A stretch of DNA of 64,000 nucleotides from assembly GCF_900107095.1 (NCBI RefSeq), contig NZ_FNOR01000007.1:124001-188000 (forward strand). The letters are read 5' to 3'. Position 1 is the stretch's first letter; each line of letters opens with the position of its first letter. This document shows positions 42,348 through 51,486 of this stretch, piece after piece. The notes below the pieces were generated by a model that saw nothing but the letters and a program-made list of their open reading frames with translations, was not told where the DNA came from and did no database searches. The position numbers and the translations under genes are program-made. The DNA is from Collimonas sp. OK242 (GTDB taxonomy: Bacteria; Pseudomonadota; Gammaproteobacteria; Burkholderiales; Burkholderiaceae_D).

Positions 42348-43802
42348 TCAAATCCCGCCCATGCACAGGTATTTGATCACCTGGTAATCCTCGATGCCAT
42401 ACTTCGATCCTTCGCGGCCCAGGCCGGATTGCTTGACGCCGCCGAACGGCGCGACCTCGTTCGAAATCAAGCCGGTGTTGATGCCGACCATGCCGCTTTC
42501 CAGGCCTTCCGCCACACGCCAGATACGGCCGATATCGCGCGAGTAGAAATAGCTGGCGAGACCGAACTCGGTGTCGTTGGCCAGCGCCAGCACTTCTTCG
42601 TCAGTCTTGAAGCGGAACAAGGGCGCCATCGGACCAAAGGTCTCTTCGCGCGCAACGATCATGTCGGCAGTCACATCGGCCAGCACAGTCGGTTCAAAGA
42701 AACTCTGGCCCAGCGCATGGCGCTTGCCGCCGGCCAGGATGCGCGCGCCTTTCGCCACCGCATCGGCGATATGTTCTTCAACCTTGGCAACCGCTTTCTG
42801 GTCGATCAGCGGGCCTTGGTTGACGCCTTCTTGCTGACCGTTGCCGACCTTCAGCTTGGCCACTGCGGCCACCAGCTTTGCGGCAAATGCGTCGTAGATG
42901 CCATCTTGTACATACAGGCGGTTGGCGCATACGCAGGTTTGCCCGGCGTTACGATATTTGGAAGCCATTGCGCCTTCCACGGCGGCATCCAGGTCGGCAT
43001 CGTCGAACACGATGAACGGCGCGTTGCCGCCCAGTTCCAGCGACAGTTTCTTGATGGTGGCGGCGCATTGTTCCATCAGCAGCCGGCCGACGCCGGTGGA
43101 GCCGGTAAAGGTCAGCTTGCGCACGATAGGGTTGCTGGTCATCTCTGCACCGATTTCGCGGGCGGAGCCGGTCACCACGCTGAACACGCCGGCGGGTATG
43201 CCGGCGCGCTCGGCCAGCACCGCCAGGGCGAGCGCCGAGAACGGCGTCGATTCAGCCGGCTTGAGCACCATGGTGCAGCCAGCGGCCAGCGCCGGGCCGG
43301 CCTTGCGGGTGATCATCGCCGCCGGGAAATTCCACGGCGTGATCGCTGCACAGACTCCGATCGGCTCTTTCACCACCACGATGCGCGAACTCGGCGACGG
43401 CGATGGAATGGTATCGCCGCCGGCACGCTTGCCTTCTTCCGCAAACCATTCGATGAACGAGGCAGCGTAAGCGATTTCACCCTTGGCTTCGGCCAGCGGC
43501 TTGCCCTGCTCCACGGTCATGATCAGCGCCAGATCGTCGAGATTGGCCAGCATCAGGTCATTCCATTTGCGCAGGATGACGCTGCGTTCCTTGGCGGTCT
43601 TGCGCCGCCATTGGCGCCAGGCGTCGTTGGCGGCGGCGATCGCGCGCCTGGTCTCGGCGGCGCCCATCAGCGGCACGCTGCCTATGGTCTCGCCGGTGGC
43701 AGGATTGGTCACGGCGTGGCTACCGCCTTTATCGGCGTCGCACCATTCGCCATTGATGTAGGCTTGCTGACGGAACAATGAGGGATCTTTTAATTGGATC
43801 AT
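42348..43802 (-). CDS. gabD: Succinate-semialdehyde dehydrogenase (NADP+)
   Basis: Aldehyde dehydrogenase of 484 residues that oxidises succinate semialdehyde to succinate, the last step of GABA breakdown. The GabD wording is strong: LFRQQAYINGEWCDADKG, the NADP-binding ITPWNFPAAMITRKAGPALAAGCTMVLKPAESTP, catalytic Glu in LELGGNAPFIVFDDADLD, catalytic Cys in NAGQTCVCANRLYVQ, and the late KQSGLGREGSKYGIEDYQVIKYLCMG end. ATG 43802 has GGAG upstream. It is the last gene of the gabT-pot-gabD operon, 105 bp behind the permease gene. Confidence 0.95.
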   Translation of the reverse strand: MIQLKDPSLFRQQAYINGEWCDADKGGSHAVTNPATGETIGSVPLMGAAETRRAIAAANDAWRQWRRKTAKERSVILRKWNDLMLANLDDLALIMTVEQGKPLAEAKGEIAYAASFIEWFAEEGKRAGGDTIPSPSPSSRIVVVKEPIGVCAAITPWNFPAAMITRKAGPALAAGCTMVLKPAESTPFSALALAVLAERAGIPAGVFSVVTGSAREIGAEMTSNPIVRKLTFTGSTGVGRLLMEQCAATIKKLSLELGGNAPFIVFDDADLDAAVEGAMASKYRNAGQTCVCANRLYVQDGIYDAFAAKLVAAVAKLKVGNGQQEGVNQGPLIDQKAVAKVEEHIADAVAKGARILAGGKRHALGQSFFEPTVLADVTADMIVAREETFGPMAPLFRFKTDEEVLALANDTEFGLASYFYSRDIGRIWRVAEGLESGMVGINTGLISNEVAPFGGVKQSGLGREGSKYGIEDYQVIKYLCMGGI

Positions 43803-43907
43803 GGGGATAACTCCTGTGAACGTTGAAGACACGCATATCAAGCTGCGGCCAAGCGGAGGCCGAGCTGAGATACACATGCCGAAAGCAGCAGTTTGCGCGG
43901 CACACCA

Positions 43908-44747
43908 CTAGAATTTGGCGAGCGCCTTGTTGCGTCCGCGTATCCATTCCAGCACCAGCAGCAGGCAAGTGGAAAACACGATCAGGATGGTGGCCAGCGC
44001 GGCGATGGTCGGGCTGATGTTTTCCTTGATGCCGGTAAACATCTGGCGCGGCAGGGTGGCTTGTCCGGGACCGGCTACGAACAAGGTTACCACTACGTCG
44101 TCGAACGAGGTGGCGAAGGCAAATAACGCGCCTGAGATCAAACCCGGCGCAATCACCGGCAAGGTAATCCGGAAAAAAGTGGAGAGCGGATTAGCGCCCA
44201 GGCTGAGGCTGGCACGCACCAGGTTCTGGTTGAATCCCTGCAGCGTCGCCAATACCGTAGTTACCACGAACGGTGCGCCCAACGCTGCATGCGCCAGTAT
44301 CAGGCCGGTATAGCTGTCGGACAGACCGATCTGCGCAAAAAACAGATAGACGCCGACGCCCACCACCACCACCGGCACCACCATCGGCGAAATCAGCACC
44401 GCCATCAGCAAACCCTTGCCGTGGAAGTCCGCCTTGTTCAAGCCGACCGCCGCCAAGGTGCCAAGTATGGTCGCCAGCACGGTAGCCAGCGGCGCCACGA
44501 TGAAACTATTCTGGGCAGCGCTAACCCATTCTTGCGAATGCACCAGGTTTTGATACCAGCGCAAGGAAAAGCCGTGGATCGGATACACCAGGAATGTACT
44601 GTCGCTGAACGACAGCGGAATGATGACCAGGATCGGCAACAACAGGAACAGCAGCACCAGCAGATTGAAGCCGCGCGAGAAGAAAAACCAGACGCGTTCG
44701 CTCAATGAGACGTAGGGAGGAAATTGTGGAAATAGTATCTTTTTCAT
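43908..44747 (-). CDS. PotC-type ABC transporter permease
   Basis: Inner-membrane permease (279 residues) of the spermidine/putrescine-type ABC class, with six predicted helices and the cytoplasmic EAA-like loop (VRASLSLGANPLSTFFRITLPVIAPGLISGALFAFATSFDDVVVTLF). It starts four bases after the stop of the PotB-type permease gene. The upstream reading to 44981 is antisense-like residue soup overlapping that gene and is rejected. Together with the adjacent genes it forms a complete importer, probably for GABA or a polyamine. Confidence 0.92.
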   Translation of the reverse strand: MKKILFPQFPPYVSLSERVWFFFSRGFNLLVLLFLLLPILVIIPLSFSDSTFLVYPIHGFSLRWYQNLVHSQEWVSAAQNSFIVAPLATVLATILGTLAAVGLNKADFHGKGLLMAVLISPMVVPVVVVGVGVYLFFAQIGLSDSYTGLILAHAALGAPFVVTTVLATLQGFNQNLVRASLSLGANPLSTFFRITLPVIAPGLISGALFAFATSFDDVVVTLFVAGPGQATLPRQMFTGIKENISPTIAALATILIVFSTCLLLVLEWIRGRNKALAKF

Positions 44748-44751
44748 TTTC

Positions 44752-46044
44752 TTAGCCCATCGCCACATCGTTTTTGGTGAAGCGGCGATACACGCCGTAC
44801 AGCACCAGCGTCGCGGCAAACAGCAAGGCGCCGAGCGCACAAGCCATGCCCCAGTTGATGGTGACATTGGTGAAATAAGCGATGTAATAACTGACCATCT
44901 GTTCGTTCGGTCCGCCCAGCAACGCTGGCGTGATGTAGTAACCGACCGACAGGATGAACACCAGCAAAGCACCGGCGCCAATGCCCGGATAGGTCTGCGG
45001 CACGTACACGCGCCAGAACGCGGCGAATGGATGGCTGCCGAGCGACACTGCAGCGCGCAGATAGGTCGGCGGGATCGCTTTCATCACGCTATACAATGGC
45101 AGGATCATGAACGGCAGCAGGATGTGCGTCATCGCGATGTAGACGCCGATGCGGTTGAACAGCAGCTCCAGCGGCGCTTGCGTCAGGCCGCTCACCATCA
45201 AGGCTTTGTTGACCAGGCCTTCCGATTGCAGCAATACAATCCAGGCCGCGACCCGCACCAGGATCGAAGTCCAGAATGGAATCAGCACCAGGATCATGAA
45301 CAGGTTGGCGCGCCGTTCCGACATGGTCGACAGCCAGTACGCCAGCGGATAGCCAAGGACCAGGCAAGCCAGGGTAGCGACCAGGCCCATCCAGAAAGTG
45401 CGGCCGAAAATCTTTTGATACACCGAGGCGCTGGCATCGGCCTTTTCGATATGGCCGAAGGCATCCTGCTTCAGGTCCAGCGCCGCCAGCAGGTAGTAAG
45501 GCGAATACGGCGCACCGTTCTTGGCGATCACCTGCCAGTACGGCAGCTGGCCCCATTGTTCATCGATATCGATCAACGCTTGTTTGATCTGCGTGGCCGA
45601 AAGCGGCTTACCGTCTGCATCCAGCAGCGGTAAAGCACGCGCGGTTTTCATGATGATCGAACGGGCGCCGGAGATTTCCGAATTGAGACGGCGCGCCAGC
45701 GAACCGGCCGAGCTGTCTTCTCTCGCTTGCAGCAGATCGCTCGCCAGTCCGGCATAGGCTGCGTCCGGCGGTGCACTCTTGCCGTCCCAATGGTTCAATG
45801 CCGCCACGGTATGCGGCAGCGTGGTGGCGATTTCCGGGTTTTCCACGGCGCGCTTGAGCAGCATGGCGATCGGCACCAGGAAGGTCAGCAACAGGAAAAT
45901 CGCCAACGGTGCGATCAATGCCAGCGCGGCGGCGCGCTTGCGAAATTGTGCCTGGCGCAGTTCGCGCTTGAGCGGGGAATTCTGCGGTGATGCAGGCGGC
46001 GCCGTCATGGCAGAGCCGACGCCGGCAGATGCAATAGAAGTCAT
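44752..46044 (-). CDS. PotB-type ABC transporter permease with long periplasmic loop
   Basis: A 430-residue permease. The first membrane helix (about residues 39-62, ALALIAPLAIFLLLTFLVPIAML) is followed by an unusually long hydrophilic segment of about 150 residues (ENPEIATTLPHTVAALNHWDGKSAPPDAAY ... GAPYSPYYLLAALDLKQDAFGHIEKADASASVYQKIF) before the standard five remaining helices. The EAA loop is LRAAVSLGSHPFAAFWRVYVPQTYPGIGAGALLVFILSVGYYITPALLGG. The insertion is expected outside the membrane and could contact the binding protein. It lies between the binding-protein gene and the second permease gene. Confidence 0.91.
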   Translation of the reverse strand: MTSIASAGVGSAMTAPPASPQNSPLKRELRQAQFRKRAAALALIAPLAIFLLLTFLVPIAMLLKRAVENPEIATTLPHTVAALNHWDGKSAPPDAAYAGLASDLLQAREDSSAGSLARRLNSEISGARSIIMKTARALPLLDADGKPLSATQIKQALIDIDEQWGQLPYWQVIAKNGAPYSPYYLLAALDLKQDAFGHIEKADASASVYQKIFGRTFWMGLVATLACLVLGYPLAYWLSTMSERRANLFMILVLIPFWTSILVRVAAWIVLLQSEGLVNKALMVSGLTQAPLELLFNRIGVYIAMTHILLPFMILPLYSVMKAIPPTYLRAAVSLGSHPFAAFWRVYVPQTYPGIGAGALLVFILSVGYYITPALLGGPNEQMVSYYIAYFTNVTINWGMACALGALLFAATLVLYGVYRRFTKNDVAMG

Positions 46045-46137
46045 GGTGTTCCGGCTGCGCTAAATAGTGAATTGCAAAGAACTGCCGCCAGCTGTTCTGT
46101 ATCTGCATACCGTACTGCTGGCGGCTAACCCTATCTT

Positions 46138-47178
46138 TTACTTGGCTGCCCAGGCAGTGAAGCGCTGTTCCAGTTCTTCGCCGTGATCGGTCCAGAACGA
46201 CAAGCTCAGTTGCAAGGCGTCTTTGGCATTGGTCGGCGAAGTCGGCAAATTGGCCAGTACTTTCGGATCCAGCAGCTTGAGCGCCTGGTTGTTCACCGGG
46301 CCGTAAGAGATATTGCTGGCGTAAGCCTTTTGCGAATCCGGCTTGCTGGCGAAGGCGATGAATTTCTCAGCCTCGGCCTTGTTCGGCGTACCCTTTGGAA
46401 TCACCCAGAAATCCAGCGTGTAGATACTGCCGATCCAGCTCACTTTCAGATTCTTGCCTTCCCGTTGCGCGGCGTCGATACGGCCGTTAAATGCGGTCGA
46501 CATCACGACGTCGCCTGCCACCAGGAATTGCGGCGGCTGCGCACCGGCTTCCCACCATTGTATATTCGGTTTGAGTTCGTCGAGTTTCTTGAAGGCGCGA
46601 TCGACGCCGGCTTTTGTGCCGAGCACTTTGTAGACGTCTTTCGGCGCCACGCCATCCGCCATCAGTGCGAATTCCAGCGTGTATTCAGCACCCTTCTTCA
46701 TGGCGCGTTTGCCGGGGTATTTCTTGACGTCCCAGAAATCGGCCCAGGTCTTCGGCGCGACTTTCAGCTTGTCGGCATCATAGGCCAGCACGGTCGACCA
46801 GACAAAAGCGCCGACACCGCATTCGTGGATAGCTGCAGGGCTGAAATCGGCCTTGTTTCCGATCTTGCTGAAGTCGATTTTTTCGAGCAAGCCTTCTTCG
46901 CAAGCACGGCCGATATCACCGGCATCTACTTCCACCACGTCCCAGCTTACCTTCTTGGCTTCGACCATGGCTTTGACCTTGGCCAGTTCGCCGTTGAATT
47001 CGACTACCGTGATCTTGTCGCCGCTAGCCTTGGCATAAGGATCGATGTAGGCAACCTTCTGCGCCGCGCCGTTGGCGCCGCCGAAATTGACCAAGGTAAG
47101 GGCTGCCGCCTGCGCCATGCCGATTGCGGCCAACGACAATGCGATGCTGGTAAAAGCAGGTTTCAAAAATGACTTCAT
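46138..47178 (-). CDS. PotD/PotF-type periplasmic binding protein
   Basis: A 346-residue extracellular solute-binding protein with a Sec signal peptide (MKSFLKPAFTSIALSLAAIGMAQAAA). The mature chain follows the PotD/PotF layout (LTLVNFGGANGAAQKVAYIDPYAKASGDKITVVEFNGELAKVKAMVEAKKVSWDVVEVDAGDIGRACEEGLLEKID, KTWADFWDVKKYPGKRAM). Placement between gabT, potA and the permeases suggests GABA, 4-guanidinobutyrate or putrescine as ligand; specificity cannot be read directly. AAAGGAGACGTG precedes ATG 47178, and the repeat copy B lies just upstream of that site. Confidence 0.92.
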   Translation of the reverse strand: MKSFLKPAFTSIALSLAAIGMAQAAALTLVNFGGANGAAQKVAYIDPYAKASGDKITVVEFNGELAKVKAMVEAKKVSWDVVEVDAGDIGRACEEGLLEKIDFSKIGNKADFSPAAIHECGVGAFVWSTVLAYDADKLKVAPKTWADFWDVKKYPGKRAMKKGAEYTLEFALMADGVAPKDVYKVLGTKAGVDRAFKKLDELKPNIQWWEAGAQPPQFLVAGDVVMSTAFNGRIDAAQREGKNLKVSWIGSIYTLDFWVIPKGTPNKAEAEKFIAFASKPDSQKAYASNISYGPVNNQALKLLDPKVLANLPTSPTNAKDALQLSLSFWTDHGEELEQRFTAWAAK

Positions 47179-47198
47179 CACGTCTCCTTTTATAACAA

Positions 47199-47265
47199 TT
47201 GCGGGACAGAGTTTAAGAGCCACCGAAGCGTGGCGAATTACTCTGTCCTCAACTGATTAGATAAA
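47199..47265. repeat. Palindromic intergenic repeat, copy B
   Basis: Reads GCGGGACAGAGTTTAAGAG, then GCCACCGAAGCGTGGC, then GAATTACTCTGTCCTC, so outer arms GGACAGAGT/ACTCTGTCC and inner arms GCCAC/GTGGC form one long hairpin. It lies between the potA-type and binding-protein genes and ends about 20 bp before the latter's start codon. Confidence 0.85.
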
Positions 47266-47312
47266 ACGGTTAAATTGCAAAGAAAAACCAACAGACAAAG
47301 CTAAAGTTGTTG

Positions 47313-48461
47313 CTAAATAAAAATGCGCAGGTGCTTGGGATCTACGTTCAATGCAACCTGGGTTCCTTCGTATAACCCGGCCAGCGCAGGGTCATTCAGG
47401 GTAAGTTTGACGAAGCAGTCGTCTTGTTGCGGGATCGCGCAGCGCACCCGCACGTGATCGCCGAAATAAATCAGGCTGCTGACGCTGACGCGCATGGCGC
47501 TTTCAGGCGCGGCGGCGAGCGGCAGCAAATGAATGCGTTCCGGCCGGATGCAAGCCACTACCTGCTGACCGACGCTGGCCTGGTTGGCATTCAGGCCGCT
47601 CAGCAAACCGCCATGCGGCAAGCGCACTGTGCCGTTAGCGCCATCAAGCGCGGCCAGCACGCCGTTGAAGCGATTGTTGTCGCCAATGAAACCGGCGACG
47701 AATTGATTTTCAGGATATTCGTAAAGACGGTCGACCACCGCCAGTTGCTGGATGATGCCCTGGTCGAATACGGCGACACGGTCTGACATGGTCAACGCTT
47801 CGCTTTGGTCATGGGTGACGTAGACAAACGTTACGCCGAGACGCTTGTGCAAGGCTTTCAGCTCCAGCTGCATGTGCTCGCGCAACTGCTTGTCGAGTGC
47901 GCCCAGCGGCTCGTCCATCAGCACCAGCTTTGGATCGAATACCAGCGCCCGCGCCAACGCGATCCGTTGCTGCTGGCCACCGGAGAGCTGCGCCGGATAG
48001 CGATCGCCGAATTTGCCCATCTGCACCATATCCAGCGCTTTTTTAACCTTTTCGGCACGCTCGCTACCACTGATATTGCGTACCCGCAGCGGATAGGCCA
48101 CGTTCTGCGCCACAGTCATATGCGGAAACAGGGCGTAGTTCTGGAACACCATGCCGATGTTGCGTTTATGCGGCGGCACTTTGTTGAGCAGCTGGCCGTC
48201 CAGCCGGATTTCACCGCCGGTAGGGAACTCGAATCCGGCCAGCATCATCAGGCAGGTGGTCTTGCCAGAACCGGAGGGGCCCAGCAAGGTCAGGAACTCG
48301 CCGCGCTGGATATCCAGATTCAGGTTCTTGACGACCAGGTTTTCGCCGTCATAGGTTTTCTTGACGCCGGAAAACTGCACCAGGATATCCGGCGCGCCTG
48401 GCTTATCGGCAGCTTCCTTGGAGATCAAGGGCAGGTGGGTGGCGATATTTTCTTGCTTCAA
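47313..48461 (-). CDS. potA: PotA-type ABC transporter ATPase
   Basis: ATP-binding subunit of 382 residues energising the importer. Walker A LLGPSGSGKTT, Q-loop VFQNYALFPHM, signature LSGGQQQRIALARAL, Walker B VLMDEPLGALD and H-loop YVTHDQ are all intact; the C-terminal TOBE region begins near LAALDGANGTVRLP. I choose the TTG start at 48461 (GGGAG seven bases upstream), which leaves a 19-bp gap to gabT; the alternative at 48512 would overlap gabT. Confidence 0.93.
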   Translation of the reverse strand: MKQENIATHLPLISKEAADKPGAPDILVQFSGVKKTYDGENLVVKNLNLDIQRGEFLTLLGPSGSGKTTCLMMLAGFEFPTGGEIRLDGQLLNKVPPHKRNIGMVFQNYALFPHMTVAQNVAYPLRVRNISGSERAEKVKKALDMVQMGKFGDRYPAQLSGGQQQRIALARALVFDPKLVLMDEPLGALDKQLREHMQLELKALHKRLGVTFVYVTHDQSEALTMSDRVAVFDQGIIQQLAVVDRLYEYPENQFVAGFIGDNNRFNGVLAALDGANGTVRLPHGGLLSGLNANQASVGQQVVACIRPERIHLLPLAAAPESAMRVSVSSLIYFGDHVRVRCAIPQQDDCFVKLTLNDPALAGLYEGTQVALNVDPKHLRIFI

Positions 48462-48480
48462 CTCATTCTCCCGACAAGTT

Positions 48481-49797
48481 TCAAGCAGCTGCGACGGTGC
48501 GCATCGCGGCACTCAGGATGGCCAGCGCCTCATCCATCAAGTTATCCTCAATCGTCAGCGGAAACAAGAAGCGGATCGCATTACTGTAGACCCCGCAGCT
48601 CAACAACAGCAAGCCATTTTTGAGGGCTTCTGCCTGTACCTTCTTGGTAAACTCGGCATCCGGCTGGCGTGTGCCTGGTTGCAGGAATTCCACTGCCACC
48701 ATCGCCCCCAGGCCGCGGATATCGGCAATCTGCGGAATCTCCGCGCGCAGGCCTTCCAGCGCCTGTTTCAGTTTGGCGCCGAGCAGATTGGCGCGTTCGA
48801 CCAGTTTCTCTTCCTCGATCACGTCCAGCACCGCCAGCGCGGAAGCCACCGCCAGCGGATTGCCGGCGTAAGTGCCGCCCAGGCCGCCGGGCGCGGCGGC
48901 ATCCATGATCTCGGCGCGGCCGCACACTGCCGACAAAGGCATGCCGCCGGCCAGGCTCTTGGCCATCGTCATCAAATCCGGAATCACGCCGGAATGCTCC
49001 ACGGCGAACAACTTGCCGGTACGGGCAAAACCGGTTTGCACTTCATCCACCACCAGCAAGATGCCATGCTCATCGCACAATTTACGCAGCGCCTGCATCA
49101 ATGCTGGCGGCGCAGCGTAGAAACCGCCCTCGCCTTGCACCGGTTCCAGGATGATGGCGGCGACGCGCTTGGGATCGACGTCAGCCTTGAACAGCGCTTG
49201 CAACGCCGCCAACGAGCTTTCCACGCTGACGCCATGCAATTCGATCGGGAACGGCACGTGATACACCTCGGCCGGGAACGGCCCGAAACCGACCTTGTAC
49301 GGCACCACTTTGCCGGTCAGCGCCATGCCCATCATGGTGCGGCCATGGAAGGCGCCGGAAAACGCGATCACTGCGCTGCGGCCGGTAGCGGCACGCGCGA
49401 TCTTGACGGCGTTTTCTACCGCCTCGGCGCCGGTCGAAAAGAAAGTGGTTTTTTTGGCATGATCGCCCGGCGTGACGGCATTGATGCGCTCAGCCAGTTC
49501 GACATAGCTGGCGTACGGTACGATCTGGTAGGCGGTATGGGTAAATTTGCCGAGTTGTTCCTGGATCGCGGCTACCAGTTTCGGATGGCGATGGCCGGTG
49601 TTCAGGACGGCTATGCCGGCGGCGAAGTCGATGAAGCGGCGGTTTTCCACATCCCAGATTTCTGCGTTGAGCGCATGCGAGGCGTAGAAATCGCACATGA
49701 CGCCGACGCCGCGCGGGGTGGCGGCATTTTTGCGTTGGTGCAGTGCGGCGTTGGTGTTTGCCGCAGCAGCGGCTGCGTGATATCCGTCGTTTTTCAT
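48481..49797 (-). CDS. gabT: 4-aminobutyrate aminotransferase
   Basis: PLP enzyme of 438 residues that transfers the amino group of GABA to 2-oxoglutarate, giving succinate semialdehyde. Class III aminotransferase features: STGAEAVENAVKIARAATGRSAVIAFSGAFHGRT, the Asp motif VVDEVQTGFARTGKLFA and the PLP-Lys in LMTMAKSLAGGMPLSAV. The wording IILEPVQGEGGFYAAPPALMQALRKLCDEHGILL is typical of GabT. It is the first gene of the gab-pot operon and is divergent from a MocR-type regulator. Confidence 0.95.
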   Translation of the reverse strand: MKNDGYHAAAAAANTNAALHQRKNAATPRGVGVMCDFYASHALNAEIWDVENRRFIDFAAGIAVLNTGHRHPKLVAAIQEQLGKFTHTAYQIVPYASYVELAERINAVTPGDHAKKTTFFSTGAEAVENAVKIARAATGRSAVIAFSGAFHGRTMMGMALTGKVVPYKVGFGPFPAEVYHVPFPIELHGVSVESSLAALQALFKADVDPKRVAAIILEPVQGEGGFYAAPPALMQALRKLCDEHGILLVVDEVQTGFARTGKLFAVEHSGVIPDLMTMAKSLAGGMPLSAVCGRAEIMDAAAPGGLGGTYAGNPLAVASALAVLDVIEEEKLVERANLLGAKLKQALEGLRAEIPQIADIRGLGAMVAVEFLQPGTRQPDAEFTKKVQAEALKNGLLLLSCGVYSNAIRFLFPLTIEDNLMDEALAILSAAMRTVAAA

Positions 49798-49875
49798 AAT
49801 GGCTCCTAGATGCGTTATGCGGTTTTTGTATTAGCTTTGATGCATACTAAGGCCGAGCTGGATCTATAATATAGT

Positions 49876-49906
49876 GCCACTTTCAGTTTTCTAATGGAGC
49901 CACTTT
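49876..49906. promoter_or_regulatory. Direct repeat GCCACTTT, candidate GabR-type sites
   Basis: GCCACTTT occurs at 49876-49883 and again at 49899-49906 in the same orientation, 23 bp apart, between gabT and the MocR-type gene; the second copy overlaps the regulator's start codon. MocR/GabR proteins bind direct repeats, so this fits autoregulation plus gabT control. TATAAT (49865-49870) lies just upstream. Confidence 0.5.
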
Positions 49907-51449
49907 GCGCATCGCCTCGCTCACCGATTTTTTGCTGATGCGCATAGAGCGCGGCGCCGACGGCGCTATCGCCCAGGCGCATAACGCAGGAGCCAAAAGT
50001 ACCAAGGGCGCCAAGGCTGCCGGCACGCCGCTCAACCGGCAGATTTACCAAGCCATCCGCGAGGCCATCTTGTCGCATTTGCTGCCATCCGGCTGGCGAT
50101 TGCCGTCGTCGCGCGATCTGGCGCGCGAACTGGCGATATCGCGCAATACGGTGACCTATGCCTACGAGCAGCTGATCGCCGAAGGTTATCTGGAAACCCG
50201 TGCCGGCTCCGGCACCTTCATCGCCGACACCACGCCCGACCAGATTCCAGAAATGCGCCTGAACGCGCCGCCGCTGACCGATCCCAGCGGCGAGTCGGAA
50301 CTGTCAGCGCACGGCGCGCAACTGATCCAGCAGGCTGGCGTCAGCGATCTGCAGTGGGGCGCGTTCATGCCTGGCGTGCCGGATGTGACGCTATTTCCGA
50401 ACAAGATCTGGAGCCGCCTGCAAAACAAACATTGGCGCCGTTCACGTGCGGAGCTGCTGACCTATGGCGACGCCGGCGGCTATCTGCCGCTGCGCGAGGC
50501 GATTGCCGAATATTTGCGCATCGCGCGCTCGGTCAACTGCAATGCCAGCCAGGTGATCATCACCACCGGCATCCATCAATCGCTGGATATCGTAGTCAAG
50601 CTGCTGGGAGAACATGGCGATAGCGCCTGGGTCGAAGATCCCTGTTACTGGGGCACGCGCAGCGTCCTCAATTCGCTCGGCATCAAGCCGGTGGCGATCC
50701 CGGTCGACTCGGAAGGCATGCGCATGCGACTGGCCAACCTGCGCCAGCCGCCGCGTTTTATCTGCGCCACGCCGTCTCATCAGTATCCGCTGGGGATGGT
50801 GATGAGCCTGTCGCGGCGGCGCATGTTGCTGGAGTATGCGGCGGCTCGCAAGGTCTGGATCATTGAAGACGATTACGACAGCGAATTCCGTTACGGCAGC
50901 CGGCCGCTGGCGTCTTTGCAAGGCATGGATACCGACGACCGCGTGCTGTACATGGGTACCTTCAGCAAGACCATGTTCCCTAGCCTGCGCATCGGTTTCA
51001 TGGTGGTGCCGGAATCGCTGGCGACGACCTTTGCGATCGGCGTTTCCGAGCTGTATCGCGGCAGCCAGGTATTCATGCAGGCGATCATGGCCGATTTCAT
51101 GACCGAAGGCCATTTCGCTTCGCATATCCGGCGCATGCGGTTGTTGTACGCCGAGCGCTTGCAGCTACTGCAAGCCGCCATCGGACGGCATTTCGGCGAC
51201 CGCATCACGCTTACCGGCGGCGAGGCCGGCCTGCATCTGGCGCTAGGCTTGCCGGCGCAATGCGACGATCTGGCGATCAGCCGTGCGGCGCGTGCAGCGG
51301 GGATTGTGGCGCGGCCGCTGTCGCGCTATTACATGCATCCCGATACTACGCGCAATGGCTTGCTGCTGGGTTATGCCTGCGTGCCAAATGAGCAGATAGC
51401 GCCGGCTTTCGACAAGCTGGCGGCCATCATCAAAGCGCATTGGAAATGA
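49905..51449 (+). CDS. MocR/GabR-type PLP-dependent regulator
   Basis: A 514-residue fusion of an N-terminal GntR winged helix (about residues 42-110; NRQIYQAIREAILSHLLPSGWRLPSSRDLARELAISRNTVTYAYEQLIAEGYLETRAGSGTFI) and a fold type I aminotransferase domain. The PLP-binding Lys is in MGTFSKTMFPSLRIGF (about residue 349), with substrate-site ITTGIHQSLDIVVKLL and the Asp motif IIEDDYDSEFRY. It most likely senses GABA plus PLP and controls gabT, as GabR does in other bacteria. The start is TTG 49905 with GGAG six bases upstream; a later ATG (MRIERG, about residue 12) is an alternative. Confidence 0.9.
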   Translation: MRIASLTDFLLMRIERGADGAIAQAHNAGAKSTKGAKAAGTPLNRQIYQAIREAILSHLLPSGWRLPSSRDLARELAISRNTVTYAYEQLIAEGYLETRAGSGTFIADTTPDQIPEMRLNAPPLTDPSGESELSAHGAQLIQQAGVSDLQWGAFMPGVPDVTLFPNKIWSRLQNKHWRRSRAELLTYGDAGGYLPLREAIAEYLRIARSVNCNASQVIITTGIHQSLDIVVKLLGEHGDSAWVEDPCYWGTRSVLNSLGIKPVAIPVDSEGMRMRLANLRQPPRFICATPSHQYPLGMVMSLSRRRMLLEYAAARKVWIIEDDYDSEFRYGSRPLASLQGMDTDDRVLYMGTFSKTMFPSLRIGFMVVPESLATTFAIGVSELYRGSQVFMQAIMADFMTEGHFASHIRRMRLLYAERLQLLQAAIGRHFGDRITLTGGEAGLHLALGLPAQCDDLAISRAARAAGIVARPLSRYYMHPDTTRNGLLLGYACVPNEQIAPAFDKLAAIIKAHWK

Positions 51450-51486
51450 ATCCCGTCCCGATCCATACCGAAACCAAGGAGAACTC

